From Pseudomonadota bacterium (GTDB taxonomy: Bacteria; Pseudomonadota; Gammaproteobacteria; Steroidobacterales; Steroidobacteraceae), in assembly GCA_016720075.1 (NCBI GenBank), contig JADJXW010000002.1, positions 186,001-250,000 on the forward strand: 64,000 nt of DNA, in the 5' to 3' direction. The translations under genes were made by a program, and so were the position numbers. The notes beneath the pieces were generated by a model, which saw only the letters and a program-made list of their open reading frames with translations, was not told the origin of the DNA and ran no database searches. Below are positions 1-8,007 of this stretch, in pieces (position 1 is the stretch's first letter; each line of letters starts with the position of its first letter).

Positions 1-534
1 GCGCTCGCGCAGGCGCTCCGGGTCGTGGACGATGGAAGCCTGCGAGATTCCCAGCGAGGCGTCGTCCGTGGCGGATTTCACGAACAGCGGGAACTCCAGC
101 CCCCGCGGCTCGCGCCAGGCCTTGCCCCAGGGAAACAGGTGGAACCTCGGCGTGGGAATGCGGTGATACGCAAGGATCTGCTTGGTCAGCACCTTGTCAC
201 GACTGAGCATCATGCCGCGCGGATTGCAGCCGGTGTAAGGCTGGCGCATCAGTTCGAGCAGTGCCACCACGTAGTGGTCGTAGGTCACGATGCCGGAGAA
301 CTCCTCCAGCAGGTTGAAGGCGATCTCCGGGCGCCAGTCACGCACGACGCGGCGCAATTCTCCGATCTTGTCGCCCATGCCCAGCACGCGCACCTCGTGC
401 CCGGCGTTCGACAGCGTCGAGAGCACGTTGTATTCGGTGCGGCAGGCCTCGATCTCGTCTTCCGACAGGCCGCGCAGGTCGTCCGGTGGAATCAGGTCAG
501 CGTTGACCAGCAGCAGGATTCGCCGCTTCTTCAC
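1..534 (-). CDS. ATP-grasp ligase, D-alanine--D-alanine ligase-like (partial)
   Basis: The first 178 residues of a protein that runs off the left edge. The start is a GTG at 534 whose bases overlap the stop of the upstream metallopeptidase (GTGA), so the two are translationally coupled. The reading shows an N-terminal KKRRILLLVNAD strand, NLLEEFSG, a TGCNPRGMMLSRDKVLTK segment and FPLFVKSATDDASLGIS. This matches the pre-ATP-grasp domain and the nucleotide-binding lysines of D-Ala-D-Ala ligase-type enzymes, which join a carboxylate to an amine using ATP. The pairing with a peptidase argues for a dedicated peptide or amino-acid ligase rather than the housekeeping Ddl. The substrate cannot be read from this part. 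Confidence 0.8.
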   Translation of the reverse strand, partial: MKKRRILLLVNADLIPPDDLRGLSEDEIEACRTEYNVLSTLSNAGHEVRVLGMGDKIGELRRVVRDWRPEIAFNLLEEFSGIVTYDHYVVALLELMRQPYTGCNPRGMMLSRDKVLTKQILAYHRIPTPRFHLFPWGKAWREPRGLEFPLFVKSATDDASLGISQASIVHDPERLRER

Positions 535-1580
535 AGTGCGTAGTTCTCCCGGTTACGTTTGAGTATGCCCCTCACCACGCGCTGCGCCAGCGCGCTGAAC
601 TCGCGGCGCGCGCCGCGCCGGTCGGTCTTGAGGTGCAGGTGCATGTGGCTGCAGCGATGCAGCAGCACATCCAGCGCATGCTCCACCACGTAGTGATGCA
701 GGTGGGCGCGCCGGACCAGCTGGCGCTCGAGCTCCGGCCGGATCGACCGCAGGTAGCTCGCCGCGGCGTCGCGCCGCCGCGTCGGCCGTCGCGAAAATAT
801 GCGGCACAGCGCCCGGTCGTAGCGACCATCCTCCAGAACGTAGCGGCTCGCCTTGCCCCGATAGTGCTCGGCCAGGGTGCGCCGGGAGCGGGCGACCGGC
901 TCCACCTCCCGTCGCGTGCGCACGCATGGCGCGCGCGCGGCGATCTCGCGCATCAGTTCATCCACGTACTCGAGCTTGCGCAGCGCCGGCCAGCCGGCGT
1001 ATTCGCGCCGCCAGCGAGCGCGGGGCGACAGCCAGACGGCAAATGTCTCGGCGAAGTCCTCGGTTGGATGGCTCTGCGCATACCAGTGGTCCAGGTGCAG
1101 CACGTAGCGACGGCTCGCCGGACGCGGCCGGTAGTCCTCCGGATATTTCTCGGCCGCACTGCCGAACACTCGCCGGAAATCCGCCCGCCGTCGCAGGCCA
1201 TGAGCCGTATCAAGCGCGTGCCCCGCCTCGTGGCGCAGGATGCGCATCAACCACTGGCTGCTGCCACCCTCGACCTGGTGCATCAGGCTGCGCTCGAGCC
1301 GCATCAACCGCGGATGCGACAGATAGAACGGCAGCGCGATCCCGGGCACGCCATCGGGCGAGAACCATTCCTCGGCGTACCAGAAATGCGGCAGGAAGCG
1401 CAGGCCGCGGCCCTTGAGTTCGCGGTGGAGCCTGCGCATGTGGTCGGCAACCCGCCCGCGGGTGCGCGACAGCGGCAGGTCGCGGAATGAAAGGCGCAGC
1501 AGCTCGTCGTCCGTCATTCGCGCGAGCACGCCGGATGATGGCGTCACCACGCCCTGCCTTGCCTTTGTGTCCTGCGCCAC
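531..1580 (-). CDS. Putative zinc-binding metallopeptidase
   Basis: A 349-residue soluble protein with no signal peptide. The zinc-site motif HEAGH lies at about residues 117-121. A downstream SHPTEDFAETFAVWLSP segment supplies the distal glutamate expected of the third metal ligand. This layout matches the Pfam putative zinc-binding metallopeptidase family. The substrate is unknown. It overlaps the downstream ATP-grasp gene by 4 bases, so the pair is probably made together. The first ATG is used here; an internal ATG about 21 codons later (MTDDELLRL) is closer to where relatives usually begin and may be the real start. Confidence 0.75.
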   Translation of the reverse strand: MAQDTKARQGVVTPSSGVLARMTDDELLRLSFRDLPLSRTRGRVADHMRRLHRELKGRGLRFLPHFWYAEEWFSPDGVPGIALPFYLSHPRLMRLERSLMHQVEGGSSQWLMRILRHEAGHALDTAHGLRRRADFRRVFGSAAEKYPEDYRPRPASRRYVLHLDHWYAQSHPTEDFAETFAVWLSPRARWRREYAGWPALRKLEYVDELMREIAARAPCVRTRREVEPVARSRRTLAEHYRGKASRYVLEDGRYDRALCRIFSRRPTRRRDAAASYLRSIRPELERQLVRRAHLHHYVVEHALDVLLHRCSHMHLHLKTDRRGARREFSALAQRVVRGILKRNRENYAL

Positions 1581-1632
1581 CGCGGGTGACTATAAACCAA
1601 AGGCGGCCGCGGGCACCGCCTTCGCCCGCCGC

Positions 1633-2271
1633 TCAGTGCAGCTTGAAGCTGACGCGGAACTCCTTGCAGGACGGGACCGCGACACCTGCTCGCGTGGCCG
1701 GCTGGAAGCGCAGCGCCTCGCTCGCCCACTTCACCGCGGCGCCATCCAGCAACGAGTCACTGCTGGACCTGACCACCGACGGACCGCCGGACAGCCGGCC
1801 GCGCGCATCCGTGCACGCCCTGACAATCACCGCCCCTTCCGATGCCATGCGGATGGCCTGCGGCGGGTAGTAGTCATCGGTGGGGCGCACGGCCTCGAAG
1901 CGCAGCGGCGTATCAGGCAGCACGCTCGCCACGGGCTGGCTGTTGTCTGCCGGGACCTGCGGTGTGATGTCCATCGGCTGCAGCGGCACGGTCACGATGG
2001 GCGATTCATCGACGTCGAAATCGGGAATCTGCGGCACCGGCTGCGCCACGTGATCAAGGTTCTGCAGCTTGGGATCGATGGGCTCGGCGAACTGAACCGG
2101 CTTGGGCTTCTCGTCTATCCTCACCAGCTGCAACGGCGCCGCGTAGTCCTTGACGACGTCCACCACCTTGATCGCCAGCAACCCGGCAACCAGCGCCACG
2201 TGCACGCCGATCGTGACGGCCAGCGCCATCGGCCTTCCTTGCGTAATTCCTCTCTGGGCAAGAACACTCAT
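1633..2271 (-). CDS. tonB: TonB family energy transducer
   Basis: A 212-residue protein: a short cytoplasmic N-terminus, one membrane helix at about residues 15-33, a periplasmic linker with several KP and PQ pairs but no long Pro-Lys repeat, and a C-terminal TonB fold from about residue 135 with YPPQAIRMASEGAVIV and a final strand rich in aromatics. TonB passes the energy of the inner-membrane ion gradient through ExbBD to outer-membrane receptors. The start at 2271 is chosen over upstream in-frame codons because a GGGAGG ribosome site sits 7 bases before it and the membrane helix follows at once. No exbBD genes are in the window. The thiamine receptor at 25142-27199 would need such a partner. 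Confidence 0.85.
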   Translation of the reverse strand: MSVLAQRGITQGRPMALAVTIGVHVALVAGLLAIKVVDVVKDYAAPLQLVRIDEKPKPVQFAEPIDPKLQNLDHVAQPVPQIPDFDVDESPIVTVPLQPMDITPQVPADNSQPVASVLPDTPLRFEAVRPTDDYYPPQAIRMASEGAVIVRACTDARGRLSGGPSVVRSSSDSLLDGAAVKWASEALRFQPATRAGVAVPSCKEFRVSFKLH

Positions 2272-2473
2272 GTTGAATCCTCCCGTGAAAGCAACGCACG
2301 CAGGCATTGTGCGCTGAAGGTAGGACGCGACAAGAGCGGTGGAACCTTTGTTGCGTGAGAACTTGAATGCCGCGCTGCGCGGCGTAGCATGGATCGGGCA
2401 GACCACAGGTGCCTGTCCATGCAGGGAATTCGTGCGAATCAACGGCGACCGATGATTGTAGGGCGCCACGTAT
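2272..2473. other. Intergenic region with inverted repeats
   Basis: Gap between the PpiC-type gene and tonB, both on the minus strand. It holds a perfect palindrome at 2369-2383 (seven-base arms GCCGCGC and GCGCGGC around one base) and a CATGGA / TCCATG pair at about 2389-2421. Neither is followed by a T run on the minus strand, so they are not clear intrinsic terminators. They could be mRNA hairpins or operator-like sites for tonB. No promoter stands out. Confidence 0.3.
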
Positions 2474-3355
2474 TCATTGCCCTGATCCGAGTTCGACCTC
2501 CACGCTGTAGCGGCCAACCACCTCACGGACCGCCTGATCCTGCTTCGCCGCAACCGCATCGCGCCGGTAATCGTCCCGCAGCTGCACACGAATCTCGGCG
2601 AATCGCGGATCACGCTCTGGCGCGTGCGCCGTGACCAGGACCAGATGCCACCCCTGGTCGGAGCGAATCGGCCCTTGCCAGCGCGACGCGTCGACGGGCA
2701 GCCCCGCCAGCAGGCTCGCGAACTGCGCGCCGAAATGGCTGCCGACGTACTCGCCCGTGCGATCCACGTAGTTCTGCAGGTAGGGATAGCGATCCGAGAA
2801 CCGCGGCGCGTCGTTGAATCCCGCGCGCTCGCGGTTCAGGCGCGCCAGCAGCGCGCGCGCGCGTGACTCAGCTGACTCACCCGGCTTCACGGCAGGGTCC
2901 ACGAACACGTGCGTGAACGTCCAGGAGGCTGCCACGCGGTACAGCGCAGCGTTTCGAGCCAGGTACTGCCGCAACTGCGCGTCCGTGGGCTCGGTCACCT
3001 GCTGCGGTTCGAGCAGGAAATTCATCTTCTGCACCAGACGCTGGCGCATCACGTAGTCGCCGCGCTCAAGTCCCAGCGCCCGAGCCTCGCGGTACAGCGA
3101 CTCTTCGCGCACATAATCGGCGATGAGTCGGCGGCGCTGCGGGTCATCCATTGCATCGAGCCGCGCCTCGAAGGCGCCTGGCTCGAAGTCCTGGGACTGG
3201 TACTGCATGAATCGCAGCAGTGCGCCGCGGTCCACGACGATACGGCGCGATGCATCGGCCGACGGCCCCCAGTGCGCCCAGCCGGCGTAGAGGGCCGCAC
3301 CAGCCAACAGGAAATGCAGCAGCGGTTCGCGGATCAGTCGTCGCAGCAATCGCAT
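2474..3355 (-). CDS. PpiC-type peptidyl-prolyl cis-trans isomerase, membrane-anchored
   Basis: A 293-residue protein with a single N-terminal membrane helix (about residues 11-27, LLHFLLAGAALYAGWA), then a charged helical chaperone-like region, then a parvulin-like domain in which FTHVFVDP and WHLVLVTAHAPE resemble the paired strands of the family. It probably sits on the periplasmic face and helps exported or outer-membrane proteins fold. The start at 3355 is chosen because the helix follows immediately; longer in-frame reading upstream would run into the neighbouring gene. It lies 16 bases behind the DUF4197 gene in the same direction, so the two are probably co-transcribed. Confidence 0.75.
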   Translation of the reverse strand: MRLLRRLIREPLLHFLLAGAALYAGWAHWGPSADASRRIVVDRGALLRFMQYQSQDFEPGAFEARLDAMDDPQRRRLIADYVREESLYREARALGLERGDYVMRQRLVQKMNFLLEPQQVTEPTDAQLRQYLARNAALYRVAASWTFTHVFVDPAVKPGESAESRARALLARLNRERAGFNDAPRFSDRYPYLQNYVDRTGEYVGSHFGAQFASLLAGLPVDASRWQGPIRSDQGWHLVLVTAHAPERDPRFAEIRVQLRDDYRRDAVAAKQDQAVREVVGRYSVEVELGSGQ

Positions 3356-3371
3356 CGCGATCCGCCGGTCC

Positions 3372-4088
3372 TCAGGGCTTCGAGCCGAAGACCTTGCGCA
3401 GCAGGGCATTGGCCTGCCCCAGCGGATTCTTGCGGATGGCGGCCTCTTCCCGGGCCATCACGAGGAACAGCCCGTCCAGCGCCTTGCGCGTCACATAGGC
3501 ATCGAGGTCCGCGTCTTTCTGGTCCACCAGCCCCAGCGAGCTTGCCCTGCGCGCCACCTCGTTGTACTGCCTGGCCAGCTGCACGTCCTGCGTGGCCTTG
3601 CCGACGATCGGCAGGAACCGTTCCGTCAACTTGCCGGACATGGCGCCGCGGAAATACTGCGTGGCCGCGTCTTCCGGTCCGCGCAGCAATCCGACGGCAT
3701 CAGCAAGGCTCATCTGTTTGATGGCGTCCACGAACAGCGCCTTCGCCTCGGGCACGGCAGCCTCGGCGGCGCGATTCATCGCCAGCTCCAGCGCATCGGT
3801 CTGCTTGGACATGCCGAGCTTGCGCAGTTTCTTCGCGGCTTTCTGCAGCTTGCCCGGCAGCGGAATGCGTACCTCTGGATTGGCCAGGAATCCATCGGGC
3901 CTGCCGAGCGAGGTGACGGCCGTGACCACCGCCTGGTTCAGCGCGACCTTCAGCCCATCGGCCGTTTCGGCCTTCGTGGCCGCAGGCGTGGCGGCGTTCA
4001 GCGGCGCCACCACGAGCACGCAGGCCAGCGCCACCACCACCAGCAGGCAGCGGCCTGTGAGTCCAGAAAACCTCGATTCCAGCGTCAT
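3372..4088 (-). CDS. DUF4197 family exported protein
   Basis: A 238-residue protein with an N-terminal export signal (a hydrophobic stretch ending near NAATPAA, about residues 12-31), so it is probably periplasmic. The mature part is almost all helical. It carries the family pattern of an ALNQAV helix, an RIPLPGKLQ segment, FRGAMSGKLTERFLPIV, and a C-terminal TRKALDGLFLVMAREEAAIRKNP helix pair, which is characteristic of DUF4197. The biochemical role is unknown. The start codon overlaps the stop of the hydroxypyruvate isomerase gene (ATGA), so translation is coupled to it. Confidence 0.8.
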   Translation of the reverse strand: MTLESRFSGLTGRCLLVVVALACVLVVAPLNAATPAATKAETADGLKVALNQAVVTAVTSLGRPDGFLANPEVRIPLPGKLQKAAKKLRKLGMSKQTDALELAMNRAAEAAVPEAKALFVDAIKQMSLADAVGLLRGPEDAATQYFRGAMSGKLTERFLPIVGKATQDVQLARQYNEVARRASSLGLVDQKDADLDAYVTRKALDGLFLVMAREEAAIRKNPLGQANALLRKVFGSKP

Positions 4089-4878
4089 GCCCGTTCTCCC
4101 TGAAGATAAGGACGCGCCCACGCCAACCCATCCTTCGTGCCCGCGGCAGGCAGGTATTCGCAACCGACATGCCCATCGAAACCGAGCGCATCGACATGGT
4201 CCAGCAGTCGCCCGAAATTGATCTCGCCGGTGCCGGGCTCGTGGCGGCCGGGGTTGTCGGCGATCTGTATGTGACCGATCCACGGCAGCAGCCGCTCGAT
4301 GGACCGCATCAGGTCGCCCTCCATGATCTGCATGTGGTAGACGTCATACTGCAGCCGGATGTTCGGCCTGTCCGCCGCGGCAATGCACTCAAGCGCCTGG
4401 CGCGTGCCCTCCAGCAGATAACCCGGCACATCCACGCGCGTGTTGATCGGCTCGATCATCACTTCCGCGCCAACTTCCGCCAGGCGATCGGCCGCGCGCG
4501 CCAGGCTGCCGACGAACTGGTCAAGGTGCCGGATTCGATCCGCGCCTTCCGGCAGCAGGCCGGCCATCACATGCACGCGACGGCAACCACCGGCCTGGAT
4601 GTACTCGAGCACGGTGTCGAGCCCCGCGTCGAACTCGCGTTCGCGCCCCGGCAGCGAGGCGATGCCGCGCTCACCCTTGTCCGCGTGCCCGGGCGGCGCG
4701 TTGAACAGCACCCAGCGAAGATCGCTGTGCTGCAATCGCCGCGCGATCTCGGCAGGTTTGACCGCGTAGGAAACTGGCATTCCACCGCGGCGAATCCGGC
4801 CTTGGCGGCGGCGTCGATGCGATCCAGGAAGGGCAGCTCCTGGAACATCGTGGAGATATTGGCTGCGAGTCGGATCAT
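4085..4878 (-). pseudogene. hyi: Hydroxypyruvate isomerase, one-base frameshift
   Basis: A TIM-barrel sugar-phosphate-isomerase-like protein. The N-terminal part (MIRLAANISTMFQELPFLDR then VECQFP) is read in one frame. From about 4770 the rest (YAVKPAEIARRL, GERGIASLPGREREFDAG, VMIEPINT, QYDVYHMQIMEGDL, EYLPAAGT) is read in another. A single missing base in the run TTTCC(C)TAC joins the halves into a normal-length product of about 264 residues. Intact Hyi interconverts hydroxypyruvate and tartronate semialdehyde in glyoxylate metabolism. Its stop overlaps the DUF4197 start. The length and the conservation after the break suggest a sequencing or assembly error, but true inactivation is possible. 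Confidence 0.8.
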
Positions 4879-4939
4879 GACCGCTACGATACCTTGCCGG
4901 TCGACCGCGGTGATACGCTTTGCCCAAATGGGGGATTTC

Positions 4940-6856
4940 ATGAAGACCGCAACCGGCCTGGCCTTGTTCACCGTCGCAGCCGCCCTGGGCGCCTGCGGAA
5001 CCCGCAACCCGCCTCAGCCTGCCGCAGGGCCCGAACCGGCCGCGGTGGACGATGCCCGCATCGCGCAAGCCGCGGCCGAACCGCAGAACTGGCTGGTGCA
5101 CGGCGGCAACCAGCAGGCACACCGCTACTCCGGCCTCGACCAGATCACGCCCGAGAACATCAGCCGGCTCAAACCCGCCTGGTTCCTGGAATTCGATACC
5201 TATCGCGGCCAGGAGGCCACGCCCATCGTGGTCGATGGCGTCATCTATGTGACCACCGCGTGGAGCAAGGTCTATGCGGTCGATGCGAAGAGCGGCAAGG
5301 CGCTGTGGCAATACGACCCCAAGGTGCCGGGCCCCGCGGCAGCCAAGAACTGCTGCGACGTGGTCAGTCGCGGCGCTGCCGTTTACCACGGCAAGGTCTA
5401 TGTGGGCACCTATGACGGGCGGTTGATCGCGCTCGACGCCGCAGATGGCCAGCCCGTGTGGACGGCGCAGACGGTGGATCCCGAGGCCATGTACACCATC
5501 AGCGGCGCGCCGCGCGTCGGAGCGGGACTGGTGTTCATCGGCAATGGCGGCGGTGAGTTCGGTGGACGCGGCTATGTGAGCGCGTATGACGCCGATACCG
5601 GCAAGCTTGCGTGGCGCTTCTACACCACGCCGGGCGATCCGGCGAAACCCGACGGGGCGGCGTCCGACGAGGTGATGGCCTCCAAGGTCCAGGCAACGTG
5701 GTTCGGCCCGCACGACCCGGCGCGCGGCGGCGGCATGGTGTGGAACTCCATCGTCTTCGACCCGGATTTCGACCAGGTGTACATGGCGACGGGCAACGGC
5801 TTCCCGTGGCCGCGCCACTTCCGCTCCGCCGGCAAGGGCGACAACCTGTTCATCAGTTCCGTGGTCGCGGTGGATGCGAAGACGGGCAAATACAAATGGC
5901 ACTACCAGGAATCGCCCGGCGAGAGCTGGGACCACGACTCGGTAGCCGACATGATCCTCGCCGACCTCACCATCAATGGCGAGGCGCGCAAGGTGCTGAT
6001 GCACACGCCCAAGAACGGCTTTTTCTACAACATCGACCGGCGCGACGGAAAACTGATCTCGGCCGAACCCTTCGTGCCCGGCGTCACCTGGGCCTCGCGC
6101 ATCGACCCTGCAACCGGCCGGCCGGTCGTGGCGCCCAACGCCTACTACACCGACAAGCCCGTGCGCCTGAGCCCGGGAGAAGGTGGCGCGCATTCGTGGC
6201 AGCCCACGGCCTTCAGCCCGAAAACGCGGCTCATGTACCTGCAGGCCAATGCCAACAGCTCCTCGCGCTACATCCCGCGCAAGGAGTTCCGCTACGTGAA
6301 AGGCATGGATTACCTGGGCCTTTATCACTTCGTGCAGCACGGACCGGACGAGGCGCCGCCGAAGCCCGACCCGTCGGCGCCGAAGCCCGAGACCTACCTG
6401 CTGGCCTGGGATCCCGTCACGCAGAAAGCCGCGTGGAAATCCCCCGGCGCCGGCGCCGGCGTGCTCGCCACGGCGGGCAACCTGGTGTTCCAGGGCCACA
6501 GCCGTGACGTGCAGATGGGAAGCCTGTCCGCGCATCGCGCGGATACGGGCGAGCAGGTGTGGTCGTTCGAGACGCCCAATGCCGTCATCACCGGACCTGT
6601 TAGCTACGCCGTGGATGGCGAGCAGTACATCCTGGCCACCAGTGGCGCGGGCGGCGGCGCCATCATCGCCTCGCCACAGGTGATGCGGCAGCGGCAGATG
6701 GGGCGCCTTGTGGCCTTCAAGCTCGACGGTGCCGCGCAGTTGCCCGCCGATCCGGCGCCGGCCGGCCCAATGGTGCAGGTGACACAGACCTTCGCGGCCG
6801 CCGACGTGGAGCGCGGCAAGGCGCTCTGGGTGGAATTCTGCGCCCGCTGCCACTGA
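4940..6856 (+). CDS. PQQ-dependent quinoprotein dehydrogenase (lipoprotein), stops inside the cytochrome c domain
   Basis: A beta-propeller quinoprotein alcohol-dehydrogenase-like protein of 638 residues as read. The start at 4940 follows a GGGGG ribosome site and gives a lipoprotein signal with lipobox LGAC at residues 16-19. The propeller repeats (NWLVHGGNQQAHRYS, PAWFLEFDT, WQYDPKV) and a vicinal Cys-Cys (KNCCDVVSRG) are typical of this class and help bind PQQ. The frame continues into a cytochrome c domain but meets TGA right after the haem motif CARCH. It oxidises an alcohol or aldehyde in the periplasm and would pass electrons to its own haem. As read, the domain lacks its axial Met. 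It diverges from hyi. Confidence 0.8.
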   Translation: MKTATGLALFTVAAALGACGTRNPPQPAAGPEPAAVDDARIAQAAAEPQNWLVHGGNQQAHRYSGLDQITPENISRLKPAWFLEFDTYRGQEATPIVVDGVIYVTTAWSKVYAVDAKSGKALWQYDPKVPGPAAAKNCCDVVSRGAAVYHGKVYVGTYDGRLIALDAADGQPVWTAQTVDPEAMYTISGAPRVGAGLVFIGNGGGEFGGRGYVSAYDADTGKLAWRFYTTPGDPAKPDGAASDEVMASKVQATWFGPHDPARGGGMVWNSIVFDPDFDQVYMATGNGFPWPRHFRSAGKGDNLFISSVVAVDAKTGKYKWHYQESPGESWDHDSVADMILADLTINGEARKVLMHTPKNGFFYNIDRRDGKLISAEPFVPGVTWASRIDPATGRPVVAPNAYYTDKPVRLSPGEGGAHSWQPTAFSPKTRLMYLQANANSSSRYIPRKEFRYVKGMDYLGLYHFVQHGPDEAPPKPDPSAPKPETYLLAWDPVTQKAAWKSPGAGAGVLATAGNLVFQGHSRDVQMGSLSAHRADTGEQVWSFETPNAVITGPVSYAVDGEQYILATSGAGGGAIIASPQVMRQRQMGRLVAFKLDGAAQLPADPAPAGPMVQVTQTFAAADVERGKALWVEFCARCH

Positions 6857-7069
6857 CTTGAAACGCGCGCCTCGGGCATAACGCCCGACCTGCGGCGCTC
6901 GCAGACACTGCTGGATGCGAAGCTGTGGAAGGCCATCGTCGAGGAAGGCGCGCTGGCCGGCAACGGCATGATCGCCTGGAAGCCCTTCATGCCCGAAGGC
7001 GCCACCGAACAGATCCGTGCCTATGTCAGCGAGCAGACGCGCCTCGCAGCCGGAACAGCCCGCCCGTAG
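6857..7069 (+). other. In-frame remainder of the quinoprotein cytochrome c domain
   Basis: Seventy codons in the same frame as the quinoprotein, after the TGA and ending at TAG 7067-7069. The reading (SGITPDLRRSQ, KAIVEEGALAG, GMIAWKPFMP, IRAYVSEQ) is the rest of a class I cytochrome c domain, including the methionine-rich segment that supplies the sixth haem ligand. Relatives have CxxCHG, so the TGA probably stands for a glycine GGA codon: a single G-to-T change. Read through, the whole protein would be 709 residues. Confidence 0.75.
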
Positions 7070-7080
7070 AATCCACGCGC

Positions 7081-8007
7081 ATGAGCGAGCAAAGAGCCAC
7101 GCAGGTGCTCGGTTACCTGCACACGCTGCAGGACAACCTCTGCAGGACATTCGGCGATGAGATGGGCGGCTCGTTCCTGCGCGATGCGTGGCAGCGCCCC
7201 GCCGGTGAAGGCAAGCTGCAGGGCGGCGGCATCACGGCCTGCCAGGAAGGCGGCGCCACCATGGAACGGGCCGGCGTTGCCCTTTCCGATGTGCGCGGCT
7301 CGCAACTACCCCCCTCCGCCACCGCGCGCAATCCCCACCTGGCCGGACGCGAGTTCCGCGCGATGGGCGTGTCGGTGGTGATGCACCCGCGCAATCCGCA
7401 CGCACCCACCAGCCACATGAACGTGCGCTTCTTCTCGGCCGGCGATGTGTGGTGGTTCGGCGGCGGCTTCGACCTCACGCCCTATGTTCCCTACGAGAAA
7501 GACATCGTGGCCTGGCATCGCGCCGCACGCGATGCCTGCGCGGCGGTCTCCACGGCGGCCTATCCCATCGCCCGCCAGCACTGCGACGAATACTTCTTCC
7601 TGAAGCATCGCGGCGAGGCGCGCGGCGTGGGCGGCATCTTCTACGACGACGTCAACGAACAGTCCCCCGGCATGCCGCTGTCATGGGAGCAGGGATTCGC
7701 GCTGATGCAGCGCGTGGGCAATGCCTTTCACGACGCCTACAAGGCGGTGATGGATCGTCGCCGCGACACGCCCTTCACCGACCGCGAACGCCGCTACCAG
7801 CTGTACCGGCGCGGACGCTACGTGGAGTTCAACCTGGTGTTCGACCGGGGCACGCTGTTTGGCCTGCAGTCCGGCGGGCGTACCGAGGCCATCCTGGTCT
7901 CGATGCCGCCCGAGGCGCACTGGTCGTATCGCAGCCCCGATCCGCAAATGGACTCGAAGCTGCTGCCCTATCTCACCACACTGCGTGGCCGGGACTGGCT
8001 CACGTGA
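7081..8007 (+). CDS. hemF: Oxygen-dependent coproporphyrinogen III oxidase
   Basis: A 308-residue cytosolic enzyme of normal length that decarboxylates two propionates of coproporphyrinogen III to vinyl groups with O2, giving protoporphyrinogen IX. Signature segments are present: GGGFDLTPYVPYEKD, FFLKHRGEARGVGGIFYDD and the C-terminal YVEFNLVFDRGT. The start at 7081 gives MSEQRATQVLGYLHTLQ, the usual beginning. It lies 11 bases after the end of the quinoprotein frame and converges on, and overlaps by 8 bases, the carotenoid-oxygenase-like gene. Use of the aerobic enzyme supports an aerobic lifestyle. Confidence 0.95.
   Translation: MSEQRATQVLGYLHTLQDNLCRTFGDEMGGSFLRDAWQRPAGEGKLQGGGITACQEGGATMERAGVALSDVRGSQLPPSATARNPHLAGREFRAMGVSVVMHPRNPHAPTSHMNVRFFSAGDVWWFGGGFDLTPYVPYEKDIVAWHRAARDACAAVSTAAYPIARQHCDEYFFLKHRGEARGVGGIFYDDVNEQSPGMPLSWEQGFALMQRVGNAFHDAYKAVMDRRRDTPFTDRERRYQLYRRGRYVEFNLVFDRGTLFGLQSGGRTEAILVSMPPEAHWSYRSPDPQMDSKLLPYLTTLRGRDWLT

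Noticed and set aside
2369..2421. Intrinsic terminator after the PpiC-type gene
   Set aside because: The hairpins are real but no T run follows on either strand.
6854..6856. TGA in quinoprotein 1 read as selenocysteine
   Set aside because: The position is a glycine in the CxxCHG motif of relatives, and no stem-loop of the SECIS kind was seen right after it.
4879..7150. Long minus-strand open frame antisense to quinoprotein 1, joined to hyi
   Set aside because: It has no recognisable domain, mirrors the strong plus-strand codon pattern, and only its last part (hyi) is real.
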